A DNA stretch of 64,000 nt from G963667975 sp963677395 (GTDB lineage: Bacteria > Bacteroidota > Bacteroidia > Bacteroidales > G963667975). The notes below the pieces were generated by a model, which saw nothing but the letters and a program-made list of their open reading frames with translations, was not told the DNA's origin and searched no databases. Below, piece after piece: positions 8,624 to 17,800 of this stretch. The stretch is taken from contig OY781965.2 of the NCBI GenBank assembly GCA_963677395.2, positions 3,348,001 through 3,412,000 of the forward strand, written 5' to 3'. The position numbers were made by a program, and so were the translations under genes. Positions within the stretch are counted from its first letter, which is position 1. Every line of letters begins with the position of its first letter.

Positions 8624-9901
8624 ATGAAATTTAAATTTTCCCAGAAAATACACTCATGGTTTAAGCCTGAAACTGAGAAACCTCGCCATACTGCTCTCGA
8701 AATTCTGAAATACATCGGTCCGGGTTTAATTGTAACCGTAGGCTTTATCGATCCCGGAAACTGGGCTTCGAATGTGGCCGCGGGTTCACAATATGGCTAT
8801 CAGCTATTGTGGATGGTCACCCTCTCAACACTTATGCTTATTGTTTTACAGCACAATGCGGCACATTTAGGCATTGCCAGCGGGTTATGTCTTTCGGAAG
8901 CCGCCACTCAGTATTTGCCAAAATACGTTTCGCGAACAGTACTGGGAAGTGCCGTGCTGGCTGCCATTTCCACAGCTCTTGCCGAAATATTGGGCGGTGC
9001 AATTGCCCTCAATATGCTGTTTTCCATTCCTGTTCAAATAGGAGCCGTTCTTGTGCTGGGCTTTGTAAGCTGGATGGTTTTCAGCAATTCATACCGTAAG
9101 CTGGAACGCTATATCATTGGATTTGTATCACTCATCGGAATATGTTTTATTTTCGAGCTTACACTTGTTGATGTTGAATGGAAGCAAGCACTTACACATT
9201 GGGTAAGCATCAAAGTACCCGATGGCTCTATCCTTATCATTATGAGCGTACTGGGCGCTGTGGTAATGCCCCATAATATGTTTTTGCATTCCGAAATCAT
9301 TCAAAGCAGGCAATGGAATCTCGAAGACGAAAAAATTATCAAACACCAGTTAAAGTATGAATTTTATGATACGCTCTTTTCAATGATCGTGGGATGGGCT
9401 ATCAATAGTGCTATGATTTTAATTGCTGCGGCCGTTTTTTTCAAGAAAGGAATTATCGTAGATGAACTCGGGCAGGCACAACGACTTCTGGAACCCCTTT
9501 TGGGAAGCAGTGCAGCCATTGTTTTCGCAGCGGCGTTATTACTCGCGGGAATTTCATCATCCGTTACGGCAGCCATGGCCGGAGGATCTATATTTGCCGG
9601 AATATTCAACGAGCCTTATAATATTAAAGATAAACACAGCAAAATGGGAGTCGGGATCACACTTATCGGCGCGGCTTTCGTCATCTTTTTTATCGGGAAT
9701 CCTTTTCAGGGACTAATCATTTCGCAGGTTATCCTCAGTATTCAGTTGCCTTTTACAATCTTTTTACAAATTTACCTTACCTCGTCCGTCAACGTAATGG
9801 GCAAACATGTAAACAAAAAAACAGATTCTGTTCTCCTCTGGATTATTGGATTTATCGTAAGCGGATTGAATATTACACTGCTCTGGAGCGTATTGTTTTA
9901 A
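8624..9901 (+). CDS. mntH: NRAMP-family divalent metal (Mn2+/Fe2+) transporter
   Basis: A proton-coupled manganese/iron importer of the NRAMP family in the inner membrane, 425 residues with about 11 hydrophobic helices. The metal-binding motif of helix 1 is clear in GFIDPGNWASNVAAG (D and N near residues 43-46), and the helix 6 motif AVVMPHNMFLHSEIIQSR holds the metal-coordinating methionine. The first ~25 residues are a soluble extension (FSQKIHSWFKPETEKPRH). It is monocistronic and divergent from nuoA. Metal specificity cannot be decided; the symbol reflects family membership. Confidence 0.9.
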   Translation: MKFKFSQKIHSWFKPETEKPRHTALEILKYIGPGLIVTVGFIDPGNWASNVAAGSQYGYQLLWMVTLSTLMLIVLQHNAAHLGIASGLCLSEAATQYLPKYVSRTVLGSAVLAAISTALAEILGGAIALNMLFSIPVQIGAVLVLGFVSWMVFSNSYRKLERYIIGFVSLIGICFIFELTLVDVEWKQALTHWVSIKVPDGSILIIMSVLGAVVMPHNMFLHSEIIQSRQWNLEDEKIIKHQLKYEFYDTLFSMIVGWAINSAMILIAAAVFFKKGIIVDELGQAQRLLEPLLGSSAAIVFAAALLLAGISSSVTAAMAGGSIFAGIFNEPYNIKDKHSKMGVGITLIGAAFVIFFIGNPFQGLIISQVILSIQLPFTIFLQIYLTSSVNVMGKHVNKKTDSVLLWIIGFIVSGLNITLLWSVLF

Positions 9902-10001
9902 ATACGTGAACCAAATCTTCGCAGCCTTCTATCCTGACTGAGGAGACCCTTTCAATCCCCTTCAATTTTGGAAGTGAAACATGAAGCGTAAAAAGAAGTC
10001 A

Positions 10002-10046
10002 GAGCACCCCCGAAGAGGTCGAAGACCCTTTGGGTGGTGAAGAGAA
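10002..10046. repeat. REP-like palindrome (copy 1)
   Basis: An imperfect inverted repeat beginning CACCCCCGAAGAGGTCGAAG and closing CCCTTTGGGTGGTG. A near-identical copy is at 13132-13172, so this is a dispersed element. The rest of 9902-10110 has no recognisable gene. Confidence 0.55.
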
Positions 10047-10110
10047 AAAAAAGAAGACAGAAGTCTGAATTTAAATCTCCCCAATCCCTTCAATTCCTTC
10101 TCTAACTACC

Positions 10111-10490
10111 CAAAGTGCCATATTTAACGCTTAGACCACCACTCTTAACACCCAGAGTGCCATATTCAACGCTTAGACCACCACTCTTAACGCTAAAAGT
10201 GCCATATTCAACGCTTAGACCACCACTCTTAACACCAAAAGTGCCACATTCAACGCTTAGACCACCACTCTTAACACCCAAAGTGCCATATTTAACGCCA
10301 AGACCACCACTCTTAACACCCAAAGTGCCATATTCAACGCTTAGACCACCACTCTTAACACCAAAAGTGCCACATTCAACGCTTAGACCACCACTCTTAA
10401 CACCAAAAGTGCCATATTTAACGCTTAGACCACCACTCTTAACACCAAAAGTACCACTCTAAACGCTTAGAGTAGCATATTCAGCGACCA
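10111..10490. repeat. 42-bp minisatellite, array A (about 9 copies)
   Basis: Direct tandem repeats with a 42-bp period; the word AGTGCCA recurs at 10114, 10156, 10198, 10240, 10282, 10324, 10366 and 10408, with a degenerate last copy at 10450. Each unit splits into two diverged 21-bp halves, one around GCCATATTCAACGCT and one around GACCACCACTCTTAACACC. Because 42 is divisible by three, long frames stay open on both strands; they lack good starts and I do not regard them as genes. The same repeat, with the same CTTCTCTAA left flank, recurs at 40366-40978. Confidence 0.93.
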
Positions 10491-10651
10491 GAGTGTTATA
10501 TTTAATATTACGGATTGTATTTCTGTTATTACACTGGTTAATATCTGAACTTGAAAATATAATACTGATACTAATTTATAAGGAAATAAGAACCAAATAG
10601 CCATATTTTGAATATACGCAAACCTATAATTATTAAAATTCATTTTAATTA

Positions 10652-10683
10652 TTTGTTTTAAGTTCACTTATGGATTATATTTG
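10652..10683 (+). promoter_or_regulatory. Predicted Bacteroidota promoter of the 124-residue coiled-coil gene
   Basis: TTTG at 10652-10655 and TATATTTG at 10676-10683 are separated by 20 bases, a good match to the TTTG-N19/20-TAnnTTTG pattern. The ATG follows 33 bases later. Confidence 0.65.
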
Positions 10684-10716
10684 TGCTATACTTTTAATAA
10701 TTAAAATAATATAGCA

Positions 10717-11091
10717 ATGAAGAAATTAATTAACAACGTAAGCTTTCCTCTTCCTGCCAATCCTAAACTTAAGCTGGATTTGGCAGAAAAGATTTTCGAA
10801 CAGCACAAAATGCTTGGAACCGCCTCCCCTCTGACTTCTTTAAAATGGGATATTTTAGGTCCTAAAGTTGAAGAAGCAAAAAAGTATCATGAAGAAGCAG
10901 AAACCTTAAAACGCAAAGCAGAAGAAATTTATGAACAACGCAATTTGATTCTTTCAAGCTTAGACGACCTGCTTAAACAATCACGCGATTTATTGAAAGC
11001 TCTCTATCGTGAAGAGCCTCATAAAATCGGACAGTTTGGATTTAACATTGTAACAACTTCCCAGTCAAAACCTCCTGAAAAAACAGAATAG
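10717..11091 (+). CDS. Small coiled-coil protein of unknown function
   Basis: A 124-residue protein I do not recognise. Residues about 50-100 are strongly helical and charged (EEAKKYHEEAETLKRKAEEIY, then SSLDDLLKQSRDLLKAL), suggesting a coiled coil. There is no signal peptide or membrane segment. It is a stand-alone gene with its own promoter (10652-10683) and a downstream terminator hairpin (11124-11170), so it is probably expressed. The 42-bp minisatellite lies just upstream of its promoter; whether the two are functionally linked is unknown. Confidence 0.75.
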   Translation: MKKLINNVSFPLPANPKLKLDLAEKIFEQHKMLGTASPLTSLKWDILGPKVEEAKKYHEEAETLKRKAEEIYEQRNLILSSLDDLLKQSRDLLKALYREEPHKIGQFGFNIVTTSQSKPPEKTE

Positions 11092-11123
11092 TATTTACAT
11101 ATAGTATCGAGTACTATTTATGG

Positions 11124-11170
11124 AAAACAGCTTTCCGCCTAACATGTTCTGTTTTGTGGAAAGCTGTTTT
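11124..11170 (+). terminator. Rho-independent terminator after the coiled-coil gene
   Basis: Arms AAAACAGCTTTCC (11124-11136) and GGAAAGCTGTTTT (11158-11170) are fully complementary and followed by TTGTTT. The remainder of 11092-11361 holds no gene. Confidence 0.75.
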
Positions 11171-11280
11171 TGTTTAAACGAAACTGAGGAGACTGAAAGG
11201 ACTGATGTGATTGATAAGTACCTTTTCAATCTTCTTCAATCCCTTCAAGAAAACAACTATATTAAATTTCAGCCACACAC

Positions 11281-11309
11281 TTGCTAATTAAATTGATTTT
11301 ATACCTTTG
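11281..11309 (+). promoter_or_regulatory. Predicted promoter of the T9SS-exported protein
   Basis: TTG at 11281-11283 and TACCTTTG at 11302-11309 with an 18-base spacer, 52 bases before the ATG at 11362. Confidence 0.5.
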
Positions 11310-11361
11310 TAATATTATTTTTTTTTACAAAAGGCTAACGACTACTTAAACCACATATAAA

Positions 11362-13119
11362 ATGAAAATCATTCCGTTAATTACCCTCGGGTTATTATGT
11401 TCGCTCACTATCCATGCCCAATTCTATCCTCAAGCCATCAAGCCAAAAGTCTGGCTAAAAGCTGATAAACAATGTGATAGTATTAATACATGGAATAATA
11501 ACATTTCAAATACGCTTCATGCGAAAACGATAAATAATGTTTCTTTACCCGACACAACATTATTTAATTTCCACAAATCTTTCTTATTTAAGCCCAACAA
11601 CACTAAATTATATGTTAATTATAAACCTAAATCATCCGACAGGTTAACGGTGATCACGGTGTATAAAGCAAACGATAAAACAAAAGAATTCGGGTTATGG
11701 CATCTCCGGTTAGATTCTGCAAAATCGGTAAGTCTGTCCACTCGCCGGATTAAAGGAACATCATCCGTCATCAAATATGAGGATACTACAAATACATTTC
11801 CGATTATCAACACCCTGAACCAGTCGTGGAAAAATAAAAAAATTGATACTACCTACTGTAAGCTATACATCGCGGGAACCGATTCATTAAACTATGAAGG
11901 CAAATTTGCCGAGTTTTTGTTGTTCGATACAACTGTTTCCAAACCCGAATTAGCAAAAATACATACCTATCTTGCCGTAAAATATGGCATTACCCTTGTT
12001 GAATCAAATTATATCAATTCCAGTGATTCTATAATCTGGAACACGGTTTCGGACAGTTTATTCTCAAATGATGTTGCCGCCATCGGAAAAGACACCTTAC
12101 TCGGGATTAACCAGAAACAATCAGCAGCCTGTGGTGGAGACGATATTCTTGCAATGAGTGCAGGTACTTTCGCAAATACAAACAACGCCAACACATCCAA
12201 TATCCACAATCTGGATTTTCTGAGTTGGGGCAGCAATGCACTGGGATTTCAAAGTAAAATAACAGAAACCGATACACTTCATTATATCAACAACCTGCCT
12301 TCTCAAAAATGGCTTATGGTAAGAAGCGGAAGTACCGCGAATGCTATTTCTACCTCTTTACGATTCGATTGTTCCGGAATTGATACATTAAGCAACTGTT
12401 ACCTGGTTATAAACCGAGATGCAAACGAACATTTTGCAAATACCACAACCGAAATTTTTGTTGCCGACAGCGTAGATATGAACCACCGGTTTTACTTCTC
12501 AAACATCAAATGGGATACCGATGGTTCCGGAAGAGATTTGTTTACATTTATCGTGGGGAGCAGCATCACCTTACTCGCGCAAACAGTTCAGCCTATACTC
12601 GATACTACCGGAACGCTGGGAGCTGCCCGGTTTAGTGTTTTTAACGGAGTATCTCCTTTCAGTTACGCGTTAACCTCAACAAACAACTATTCGAAATACT
12701 GGAATTCAAATGATTCAGTTCAGTTTACAGATAACCTGACTCCGGGAATTTATACAATACAGGTAATTGATATCAGAGGAAAGGTTGACAAAAAAGAATT
12801 TGAAGTATTGGCCGGGAATGCACTGCCTGCACAACTATTCGAGGCAAATACATTCCATCCGAATCCGGTAAATAAGAACGTTGTTGCATTAATATACCCT
12901 AACCCTACAAAAGGAGAATATACCCTCGAAATTTCATTTGATACAAAAACCGAATTTGTATATCGGCTTAGAGATATGAAAGGGACAACACTCCGGGAAC
13001 GAAAATATTTCGGATCCGATTCTTACAAAATATTCGACACCTTACTTGTAAAGGGAAATTATATGATAGAAATAGAATCATTAACCGAGAAAAAATCATT
13101 CAAACTGGTTGTAAATTAA
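11362..13119 (+). CDS. Secreted protein with T9SS C-terminal sorting domain
   Basis: A 585-residue protein with a Sec signal peptide (MKIIPLITLGLLCSLTIHAQ, probable cleavage after HAQ). Residues about 25-210 look like a concanavalin/LamG-type beta domain ending in LAKIHTYLAVKYGITLVES, a segment typical of Bacteroidota surface proteins. The last ~75 residues, beginning LIYPNPTKGEYTLEI and ending KKSFKLVVN, match the type A sorting domain of the type IX secretion system, so the product is probably exported and anchored to the surface or released. No catalytic residues could be assigned. It is monocistronic. Confidence 0.85.
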   Translation: MKIIPLITLGLLCSLTIHAQFYPQAIKPKVWLKADKQCDSINTWNNNISNTLHAKTINNVSLPDTTLFNFHKSFLFKPNNTKLYVNYKPKSSDRLTVITVYKANDKTKEFGLWHLRLDSAKSVSLSTRRIKGTSSVIKYEDTTNTFPIINTLNQSWKNKKIDTTYCKLYIAGTDSLNYEGKFAEFLLFDTTVSKPELAKIHTYLAVKYGITLVESNYINSSDSIIWNTVSDSLFSNDVAAIGKDTLLGINQKQSAACGGDDILAMSAGTFANTNNANTSNIHNLDFLSWGSNALGFQSKITETDTLHYINNLPSQKWLMVRSGSTANAISTSLRFDCSGIDTLSNCYLVINRDANEHFANTTTEIFVADSVDMNHRFYFSNIKWDTDGSGRDLFTFIVGSSITLLAQTVQPILDTTGTLGAARFSVFNGVSPFSYALTSTNNYSKYWNSNDSVQFTDNLTPGIYTIQVIDIRGKVDKKEFEVLAGNALPAQLFEANTFHPNPVNKNVVALIYPNPTKGEYTLEISFDTKTEFVYRLRDMKGTTLRERKYFGSDSYKIFDTLLVKGNYMIEIESLTEKKSFKLVVN

Positions 13120-13131
13120 TACAGAAGACAG

Positions 13132-13172
13132 AAGCACCCCCAAAGAGGTCGAAGACCCTTTGGGAGGTGAAG
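13132..13172. repeat. REP-like palindrome (copy 2)
   Basis: Starts CACCCCCAAAGAGGTCGAAG and closes CCCTTTGGGAGGTG; near-identical to 10002-10046. The arms CACCCCCAAAG and CTTTGGGAGGTG pair with one mismatch. Confidence 0.6.
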
Positions 13173-13202
13173 AGAAAACAAACAATTGTAAGTGATTCAG
13201 TA

Positions 13203-14446
13203 AAAAACAACTTTGCGGCCTTCGCATAAAAACTTCGCGGCCTTTGCGTGAAAAACAAAATAGTTCTCACCAAGAGCGCCAAGAAGAAACGCCAAGATCG
13301 CTAAAAACAAAACTAAAAACTCCGCGTCCTTCGCGTATAACTTCGCGGCCTTTGCGTGAAAACAAAATAGTTCTCGCAAAGAGCGCTAAGAAGAAACGCA
13401 AAGATCGCTAAAAACAAAACTAAAAACTCTGCGCACTTCGCGTATAACTTTGCGGCCTTTGCGTGAAAAACAAAATAGTTCTCACCAAGAGCGCCAAGAA
13501 AAAACGCCAAGATCGCTAAAAACAAAACTAAAAACTCTGCGCACTTTGCGTGAAACCTTCGCGGCCTTTGCGTGAAAAACAAAATAGTTCTCACCAAGAG
13601 CGCCAAGAAAAAACGCCAAGATCGCTAAAAACAAAACTAAAAACTCAGCAACCTTCGCGTATAACTCTGCGCACTTTGCGTGAAAAACAAAATAGTTCTC
13701 GCTAAGAGCGCCAAGAAGAAACGCCAAGATCGCTAAAAACAAAACTAAAAACTCAGCAACCTTCGCATAAAAACTTCGCGGCCTTTGCGTGAAAAACAAA
13801 ATAGTTCTCGCTAAGAGCGCCAAGAAGAAACGCCAAGATCGCTAAAAACAAAACTAAAAACTCAGCAACCTTCGCATAAAAACTTCGCGGCCTTTGCGTG
13901 AAAAACAAAATAGTTCTCGCTAAGAGCGCCAAGAAGAAACGCCAAGATCGCTAAAAACAAAACTAAAAACTCTGCGCACTTTGCGTGAAACCTTCGCGGC
14001 CTTTGCGTGAAAAACAAAATAGTTCTCACCAAGAGCGCCAAGAAAAAACGCCAAGATCGCTAAAAACAAAACTAAAAACTCAGCGGCCTTCGCGTAAAAC
14101 TTCGCGGCCTTTGCGTGAAAAACAAAATAGTTCTCACCAAGAGCGTCAAGAAGAAACGCCAAGATCGCTAAAAACAAAACTAAAAACTCTGCGCACTTCG
14201 CATAAAAACTTCGCGGCCTTTGCGTGAAAAACAAAATAGTTCTCACCAAGAGCGCCAAGAAGAAACGCCAAGATCGCTAAAAACAAAACTAAAAACTCTG
14301 CGCACTTCGCGTGAAACCTTCGCGGCCTTTGCGTGAAAAACAAAATAGTTCTCACCAAGAGCGCCAAGAAAAAACGCCAAGATCGCTAAAAACAAAACTA
14401 AAAACTCTGCGCACTTCGCGTATAACTTCGCGGCCTTTGCGTGAAA
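13203..14446. repeat. Tandem array of about eleven 108-109-bp units
   Basis: The word CAAAATAGTTCTC recurs about every 108-110 bp (near 13256, 13365, 13469, 13579, 13687, 13797, 13907, 14016, 14124, 14232 and 14340). Each unit has a block of TTCGCGGCCTTTGCGTGAAA and, facing it, a block of CAAGAGCGCCAAGAAGAAA whose complement is similar, so each unit can fold into an imperfect hairpin. Variation between units is concentrated in the TTCGCGTATAAC/TTCGCATAAAAAC segment. The array stops 10 bp before the ATG of the GxxExxY gene. Frames within it shift at most units and are not genes. Confidence 0.92.
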
Positions 14447-14456
14447 AAATAAAACA

Positions 14457-14834
14457 ATGACAGAAAATGAGATTTCATATAAGATTATTGGAGCTGCTTT
14501 AGAACTTCATAAGAACATAGGCCCCGGCTTACTGGAGTCAGCCTATGAATATGCTTTAGCTCATGACCTGAAAGAAATGGGACTGGATGTAAAGCAACAA
14601 CAACCCATGCCCTTTATCTATAAAAACATACAGCTTGATACCGGATACAGACTCGATTTAATCGTGAACGACAAAGTAATTATAGAATTAAAATCCGTTG
14701 AAACACTCGCACCCGTGCATTATGCACAAACCCTCACCTACCTTAAACTCTCCGGCTTAAAACTGGCACTCCTGATTAACTTCAATTCTAAATCATTAAA
14801 AGACAGCATTCATCGTATTGTAAACAACCTCTGA
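14457..14834 (+). CDS. GxxExxY family protein (PD-(D/E)xK nuclease-like)
   Basis: A 125-residue protein of the GxxExxY family: the defining segment GPGLLESAYEYAL is near residue 22, preceded by IIGAALELHKNIG. The later GYRLDLIVNDKVIIELKSV carries a D...ExK arrangement of the PD-(D/E)xK nuclease fold. Biochemical function of the family is not established to my knowledge. It starts 10 bp after the last tandem unit and ends 23 bp before the giant RHS gene, with which it may share a transcript. No separate TAnnTTTG box was found for it. Confidence 0.88.
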   Translation: MTENEISYKIIGAALELHKNIGPGLLESAYEYALAHDLKEMGLDVKQQQPMPFIYKNIQLDTGYRLDLIVNDKVIIELKSVETLAPVHYAQTLTYLKLSGLKLALLINFNSKSLKDSIHRIVNNL

Positions 14835-14857
14835 ACACAATATAAACACCAAAACTT

Positions 14858-17800
14858 ATGAAAAAACGCGCACCGCTCTATTTGGCTTTCGCAATTGCAA
14901 TCTTCGCGGGTATTGCAATGATTATTCCGGGCAATAATCTTTCTCTTACAAAAGCGAAAAAAGCAAACATGCTTATTTCTGAAAAACAGCCGGTGGCAAG
15001 CCCTGCCTCTGAATCTGCTACAGAAACAGCAAAGCCAAAATCCACTCCAAAGAGTACCGACATACTTTACTATGCCGTGAATTTAAAAGAAGGAGCCATC
15101 GGAATCCTCAAACCTAAAAGCGGGGAAGCCACCGACAATCCTGCCGATAACGCGTTCTTTATCAATACCGACAAAACGTTTACCCTAAACGATAAAGTCT
15201 GGCTCGAGTATGAATTGTATGGCCTGGCCGATTACAATTCCGTAAGTCGTTCCATAAACGACGAGCGGACATTGGGAGGCTGGTACATAAAGAAAACCGA
15301 AGGCTGGAACACCCAGAGCGAGCAGGTAAACCCTTTGCATATTAAACAGGGAAAGAATTGTGTGCGTTTTTCGATCCCCGATCATGCAAAATATGCGTAC
15401 AAAGTGCGTAATATAAGGCTCAGAGTAGAACCGGCCAAAGCGGGTAACGACCGCCGTTTGGTGGTAAATCAGCCTACCGATCAATATTATTATCAAAAAT
15501 ATGGCTATCTCAGAGGTTTCGTGTGCGGCAAGGGAGCCGAAAACGCAAAACTAACGGTAAACGAAAAAGCCGTGCAGGCAAATCTTGGAGTATTTGAATG
15601 TCTCACGGCCAAGCCGGCCGACAGCTCCGGGAAGTTTACGGCAACCGTAACCGCAACGTTCGACGACGGGATGAAGCTTACAACCAACATCACCTTTAAC
15701 AAAGCCTGCGAGCCCGATTTTTTCTACGCCTACGACACCACTATCCGTCATCAGGAATTCATGGCACAGGCCGGTCAGCCGGTTCATCTGAAACTTGGCG
15801 GAGCCGAACTAAGCGGCGACAGTGGAAGCGTAAAAGAAAATACGAACCTCACCCTTACCGCTTTGCGCTCTATTGATATGCCCGTGATGGGATCCGGAAT
15901 GGTGAATGTTACCGCCGGAGCCAAAGGCTATCGCTTTCTGCCTCACGGATCACTCTTTGCAAAAGATCTGGCTTTAAAGATAAACTACGACACCACCCTG
16001 CTACCTGCCGGATACCGTGCAAGCGATATACGGACGTACTATTTCGACGACAACCAGCAAAGCTGGGTTATGCTTCCGCTGGATACAATCCATGCCGGAA
16101 AAGGCATGATTGCCTCGTTAACCAATCACTTTACCGATTTTGTAAACGCGATCCTGAAAACACCCGAATCGCCCCAAACACAGGCCTATACCCCCACTTC
16201 CATCAAAGATATCAAAGCCGCCAATCCTTTCGAAGGATTAAACCTTATACAGGCACCCAAGGCAAACAATATGGGAACCGCGAACCTGAGTTTCCCGATT
16301 GAAGTTCCGGCAGGCCGCCAGGGCTTACAGCCAAATCTGGCCATACAGTACAACAGTGGCGGAGGCAATGGCTGGCTGGGCGTGGGCTGGGATTTATCCA
16401 TTCCCGCCTTTACCGTTGAAACCCGCTGGGGCGTTCCGCGCTACGATGCCGTGAAAGAAACAGAATCCTACCTGATGGCCGGAGAGCAACTTACCCCTAC
16501 GGCACACCGTGACTCCACCGGGAACCGGAGCACCACGCAAACTACCAAGCAGTTTTATCCAAGAGTGGAAGGAGCCTTTAACCGTATAATCCGCCACGGA
16601 ACTACCCCTCAAACATACTGGTGGGAAGTTACCGACCGCAACGGGATTAAATACTATTACGGAAAATACAGCAGCGATGCCGCCGTTAACCAAACACTGG
16701 TACTTACCGACGGTGCCGGGAATATTGCCCACTGGGCACTGGCCGAAACCCGCGATTTGGACGGCAACTATGTAAAATACATTTACGATACCATTTACAA
16801 TGTAGGGATACCGGGCGGAACTGTGGAAGGTAAGCAGATTTATATCAGCCAGATTGTTTATACCGGGCACGGAACAACCAACGGAAAATACAAGGTTGAC
16901 TTTGTTCGTAAGCTGAACGACCATTCTGAAATCCGGAACGATGCCATTATCTCGGGACGGTATGGATTTAAAGAAGTAACCGCCAACCTGTTACACCAGA
17001 TTAAAGTCAGCTATAATGATACAAATATACGATCATACCTGATCCTGTATAAAAGTGGTGCGTATGCAAAAAACCTGATTTGCACCATTGTAGAAGGTCA
17101 GGACACAAATAGTTCCTATATAAGTACATTATTTTTATCCTTAGGGAAAACGCTTGATCAGATTAGAGAAAGTGGAATTGATCCCCAATTAATTGATACC
17201 TCTTATTATTGTGACAAAGATTTTGATATTAAATACTTAAGAAAAGGAATCAAAGCACATAAGTTTGACTATTTCGAAGAAACAGGGGGTGGATTTGATA
17301 ATCAGGCCACAACAATTAATACCAGTGATGATCAAGTAAGAGCAACTTCTCTTTTAGGAATTGGAAATAATGCAACATCTCTAAGTTTATCAGGAGGAAG
17401 AGGATGGTCAGCCGGAGGAGGACTTAGCGTAGGTTTCGATTGGAAAACAGGAAAAAAATCCAACAGTGTTGGAGGATCTTATAATTATGCCTCGTCAAAT
17501 TCCGAAACGATGCTATTCTTTTCTGATATTAACGGGGATGGGTATCCTGATAAGGTTTATAAAAAGAATGGAAGTACGTACTACAGAAGGCTTACTAAAA
17601 ACGGAAGTAGTTATTCCTTAGGAAGTGAAGTTCCAATTTCTTCAATTTGTTTTCTTGGAACAGAATCTACAACCACCAATGGATGGGGAATTGAAGGACA
17701 TATGGGATTTTCAGAAAGCTTTTCCATCAATGCAAGCTATGGAAAATCAACGGCTACAACTACAATTTCAAGGTACTTCTCAGATGTAAACGGAGACGGA

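Noticed and set aside
8473..8715. An 80-codon minus-strand frame over the mntH start
   Set aside because: It overlaps the mntH promoter and N-terminus antisense and has no family features.
10102..10462. Long open frames on both strands in the 42-bp repeat
   Set aside because: They stay open only because the repeat is a multiple of three without stops; they lack credible starts and overlap on both strands.
13100..14367. Several overlapping frames of 60-113 codons in the 109-bp array (mostly minus strand)
   Set aside because: They are repeat shadows; units of 108 and 109 bp shift the frame and the peptides are repetitive junk.
13203..14446. A CRISPR array
   Set aside because: The whole 109-bp unit is repeated; there are no unique spacers and no cas genes.
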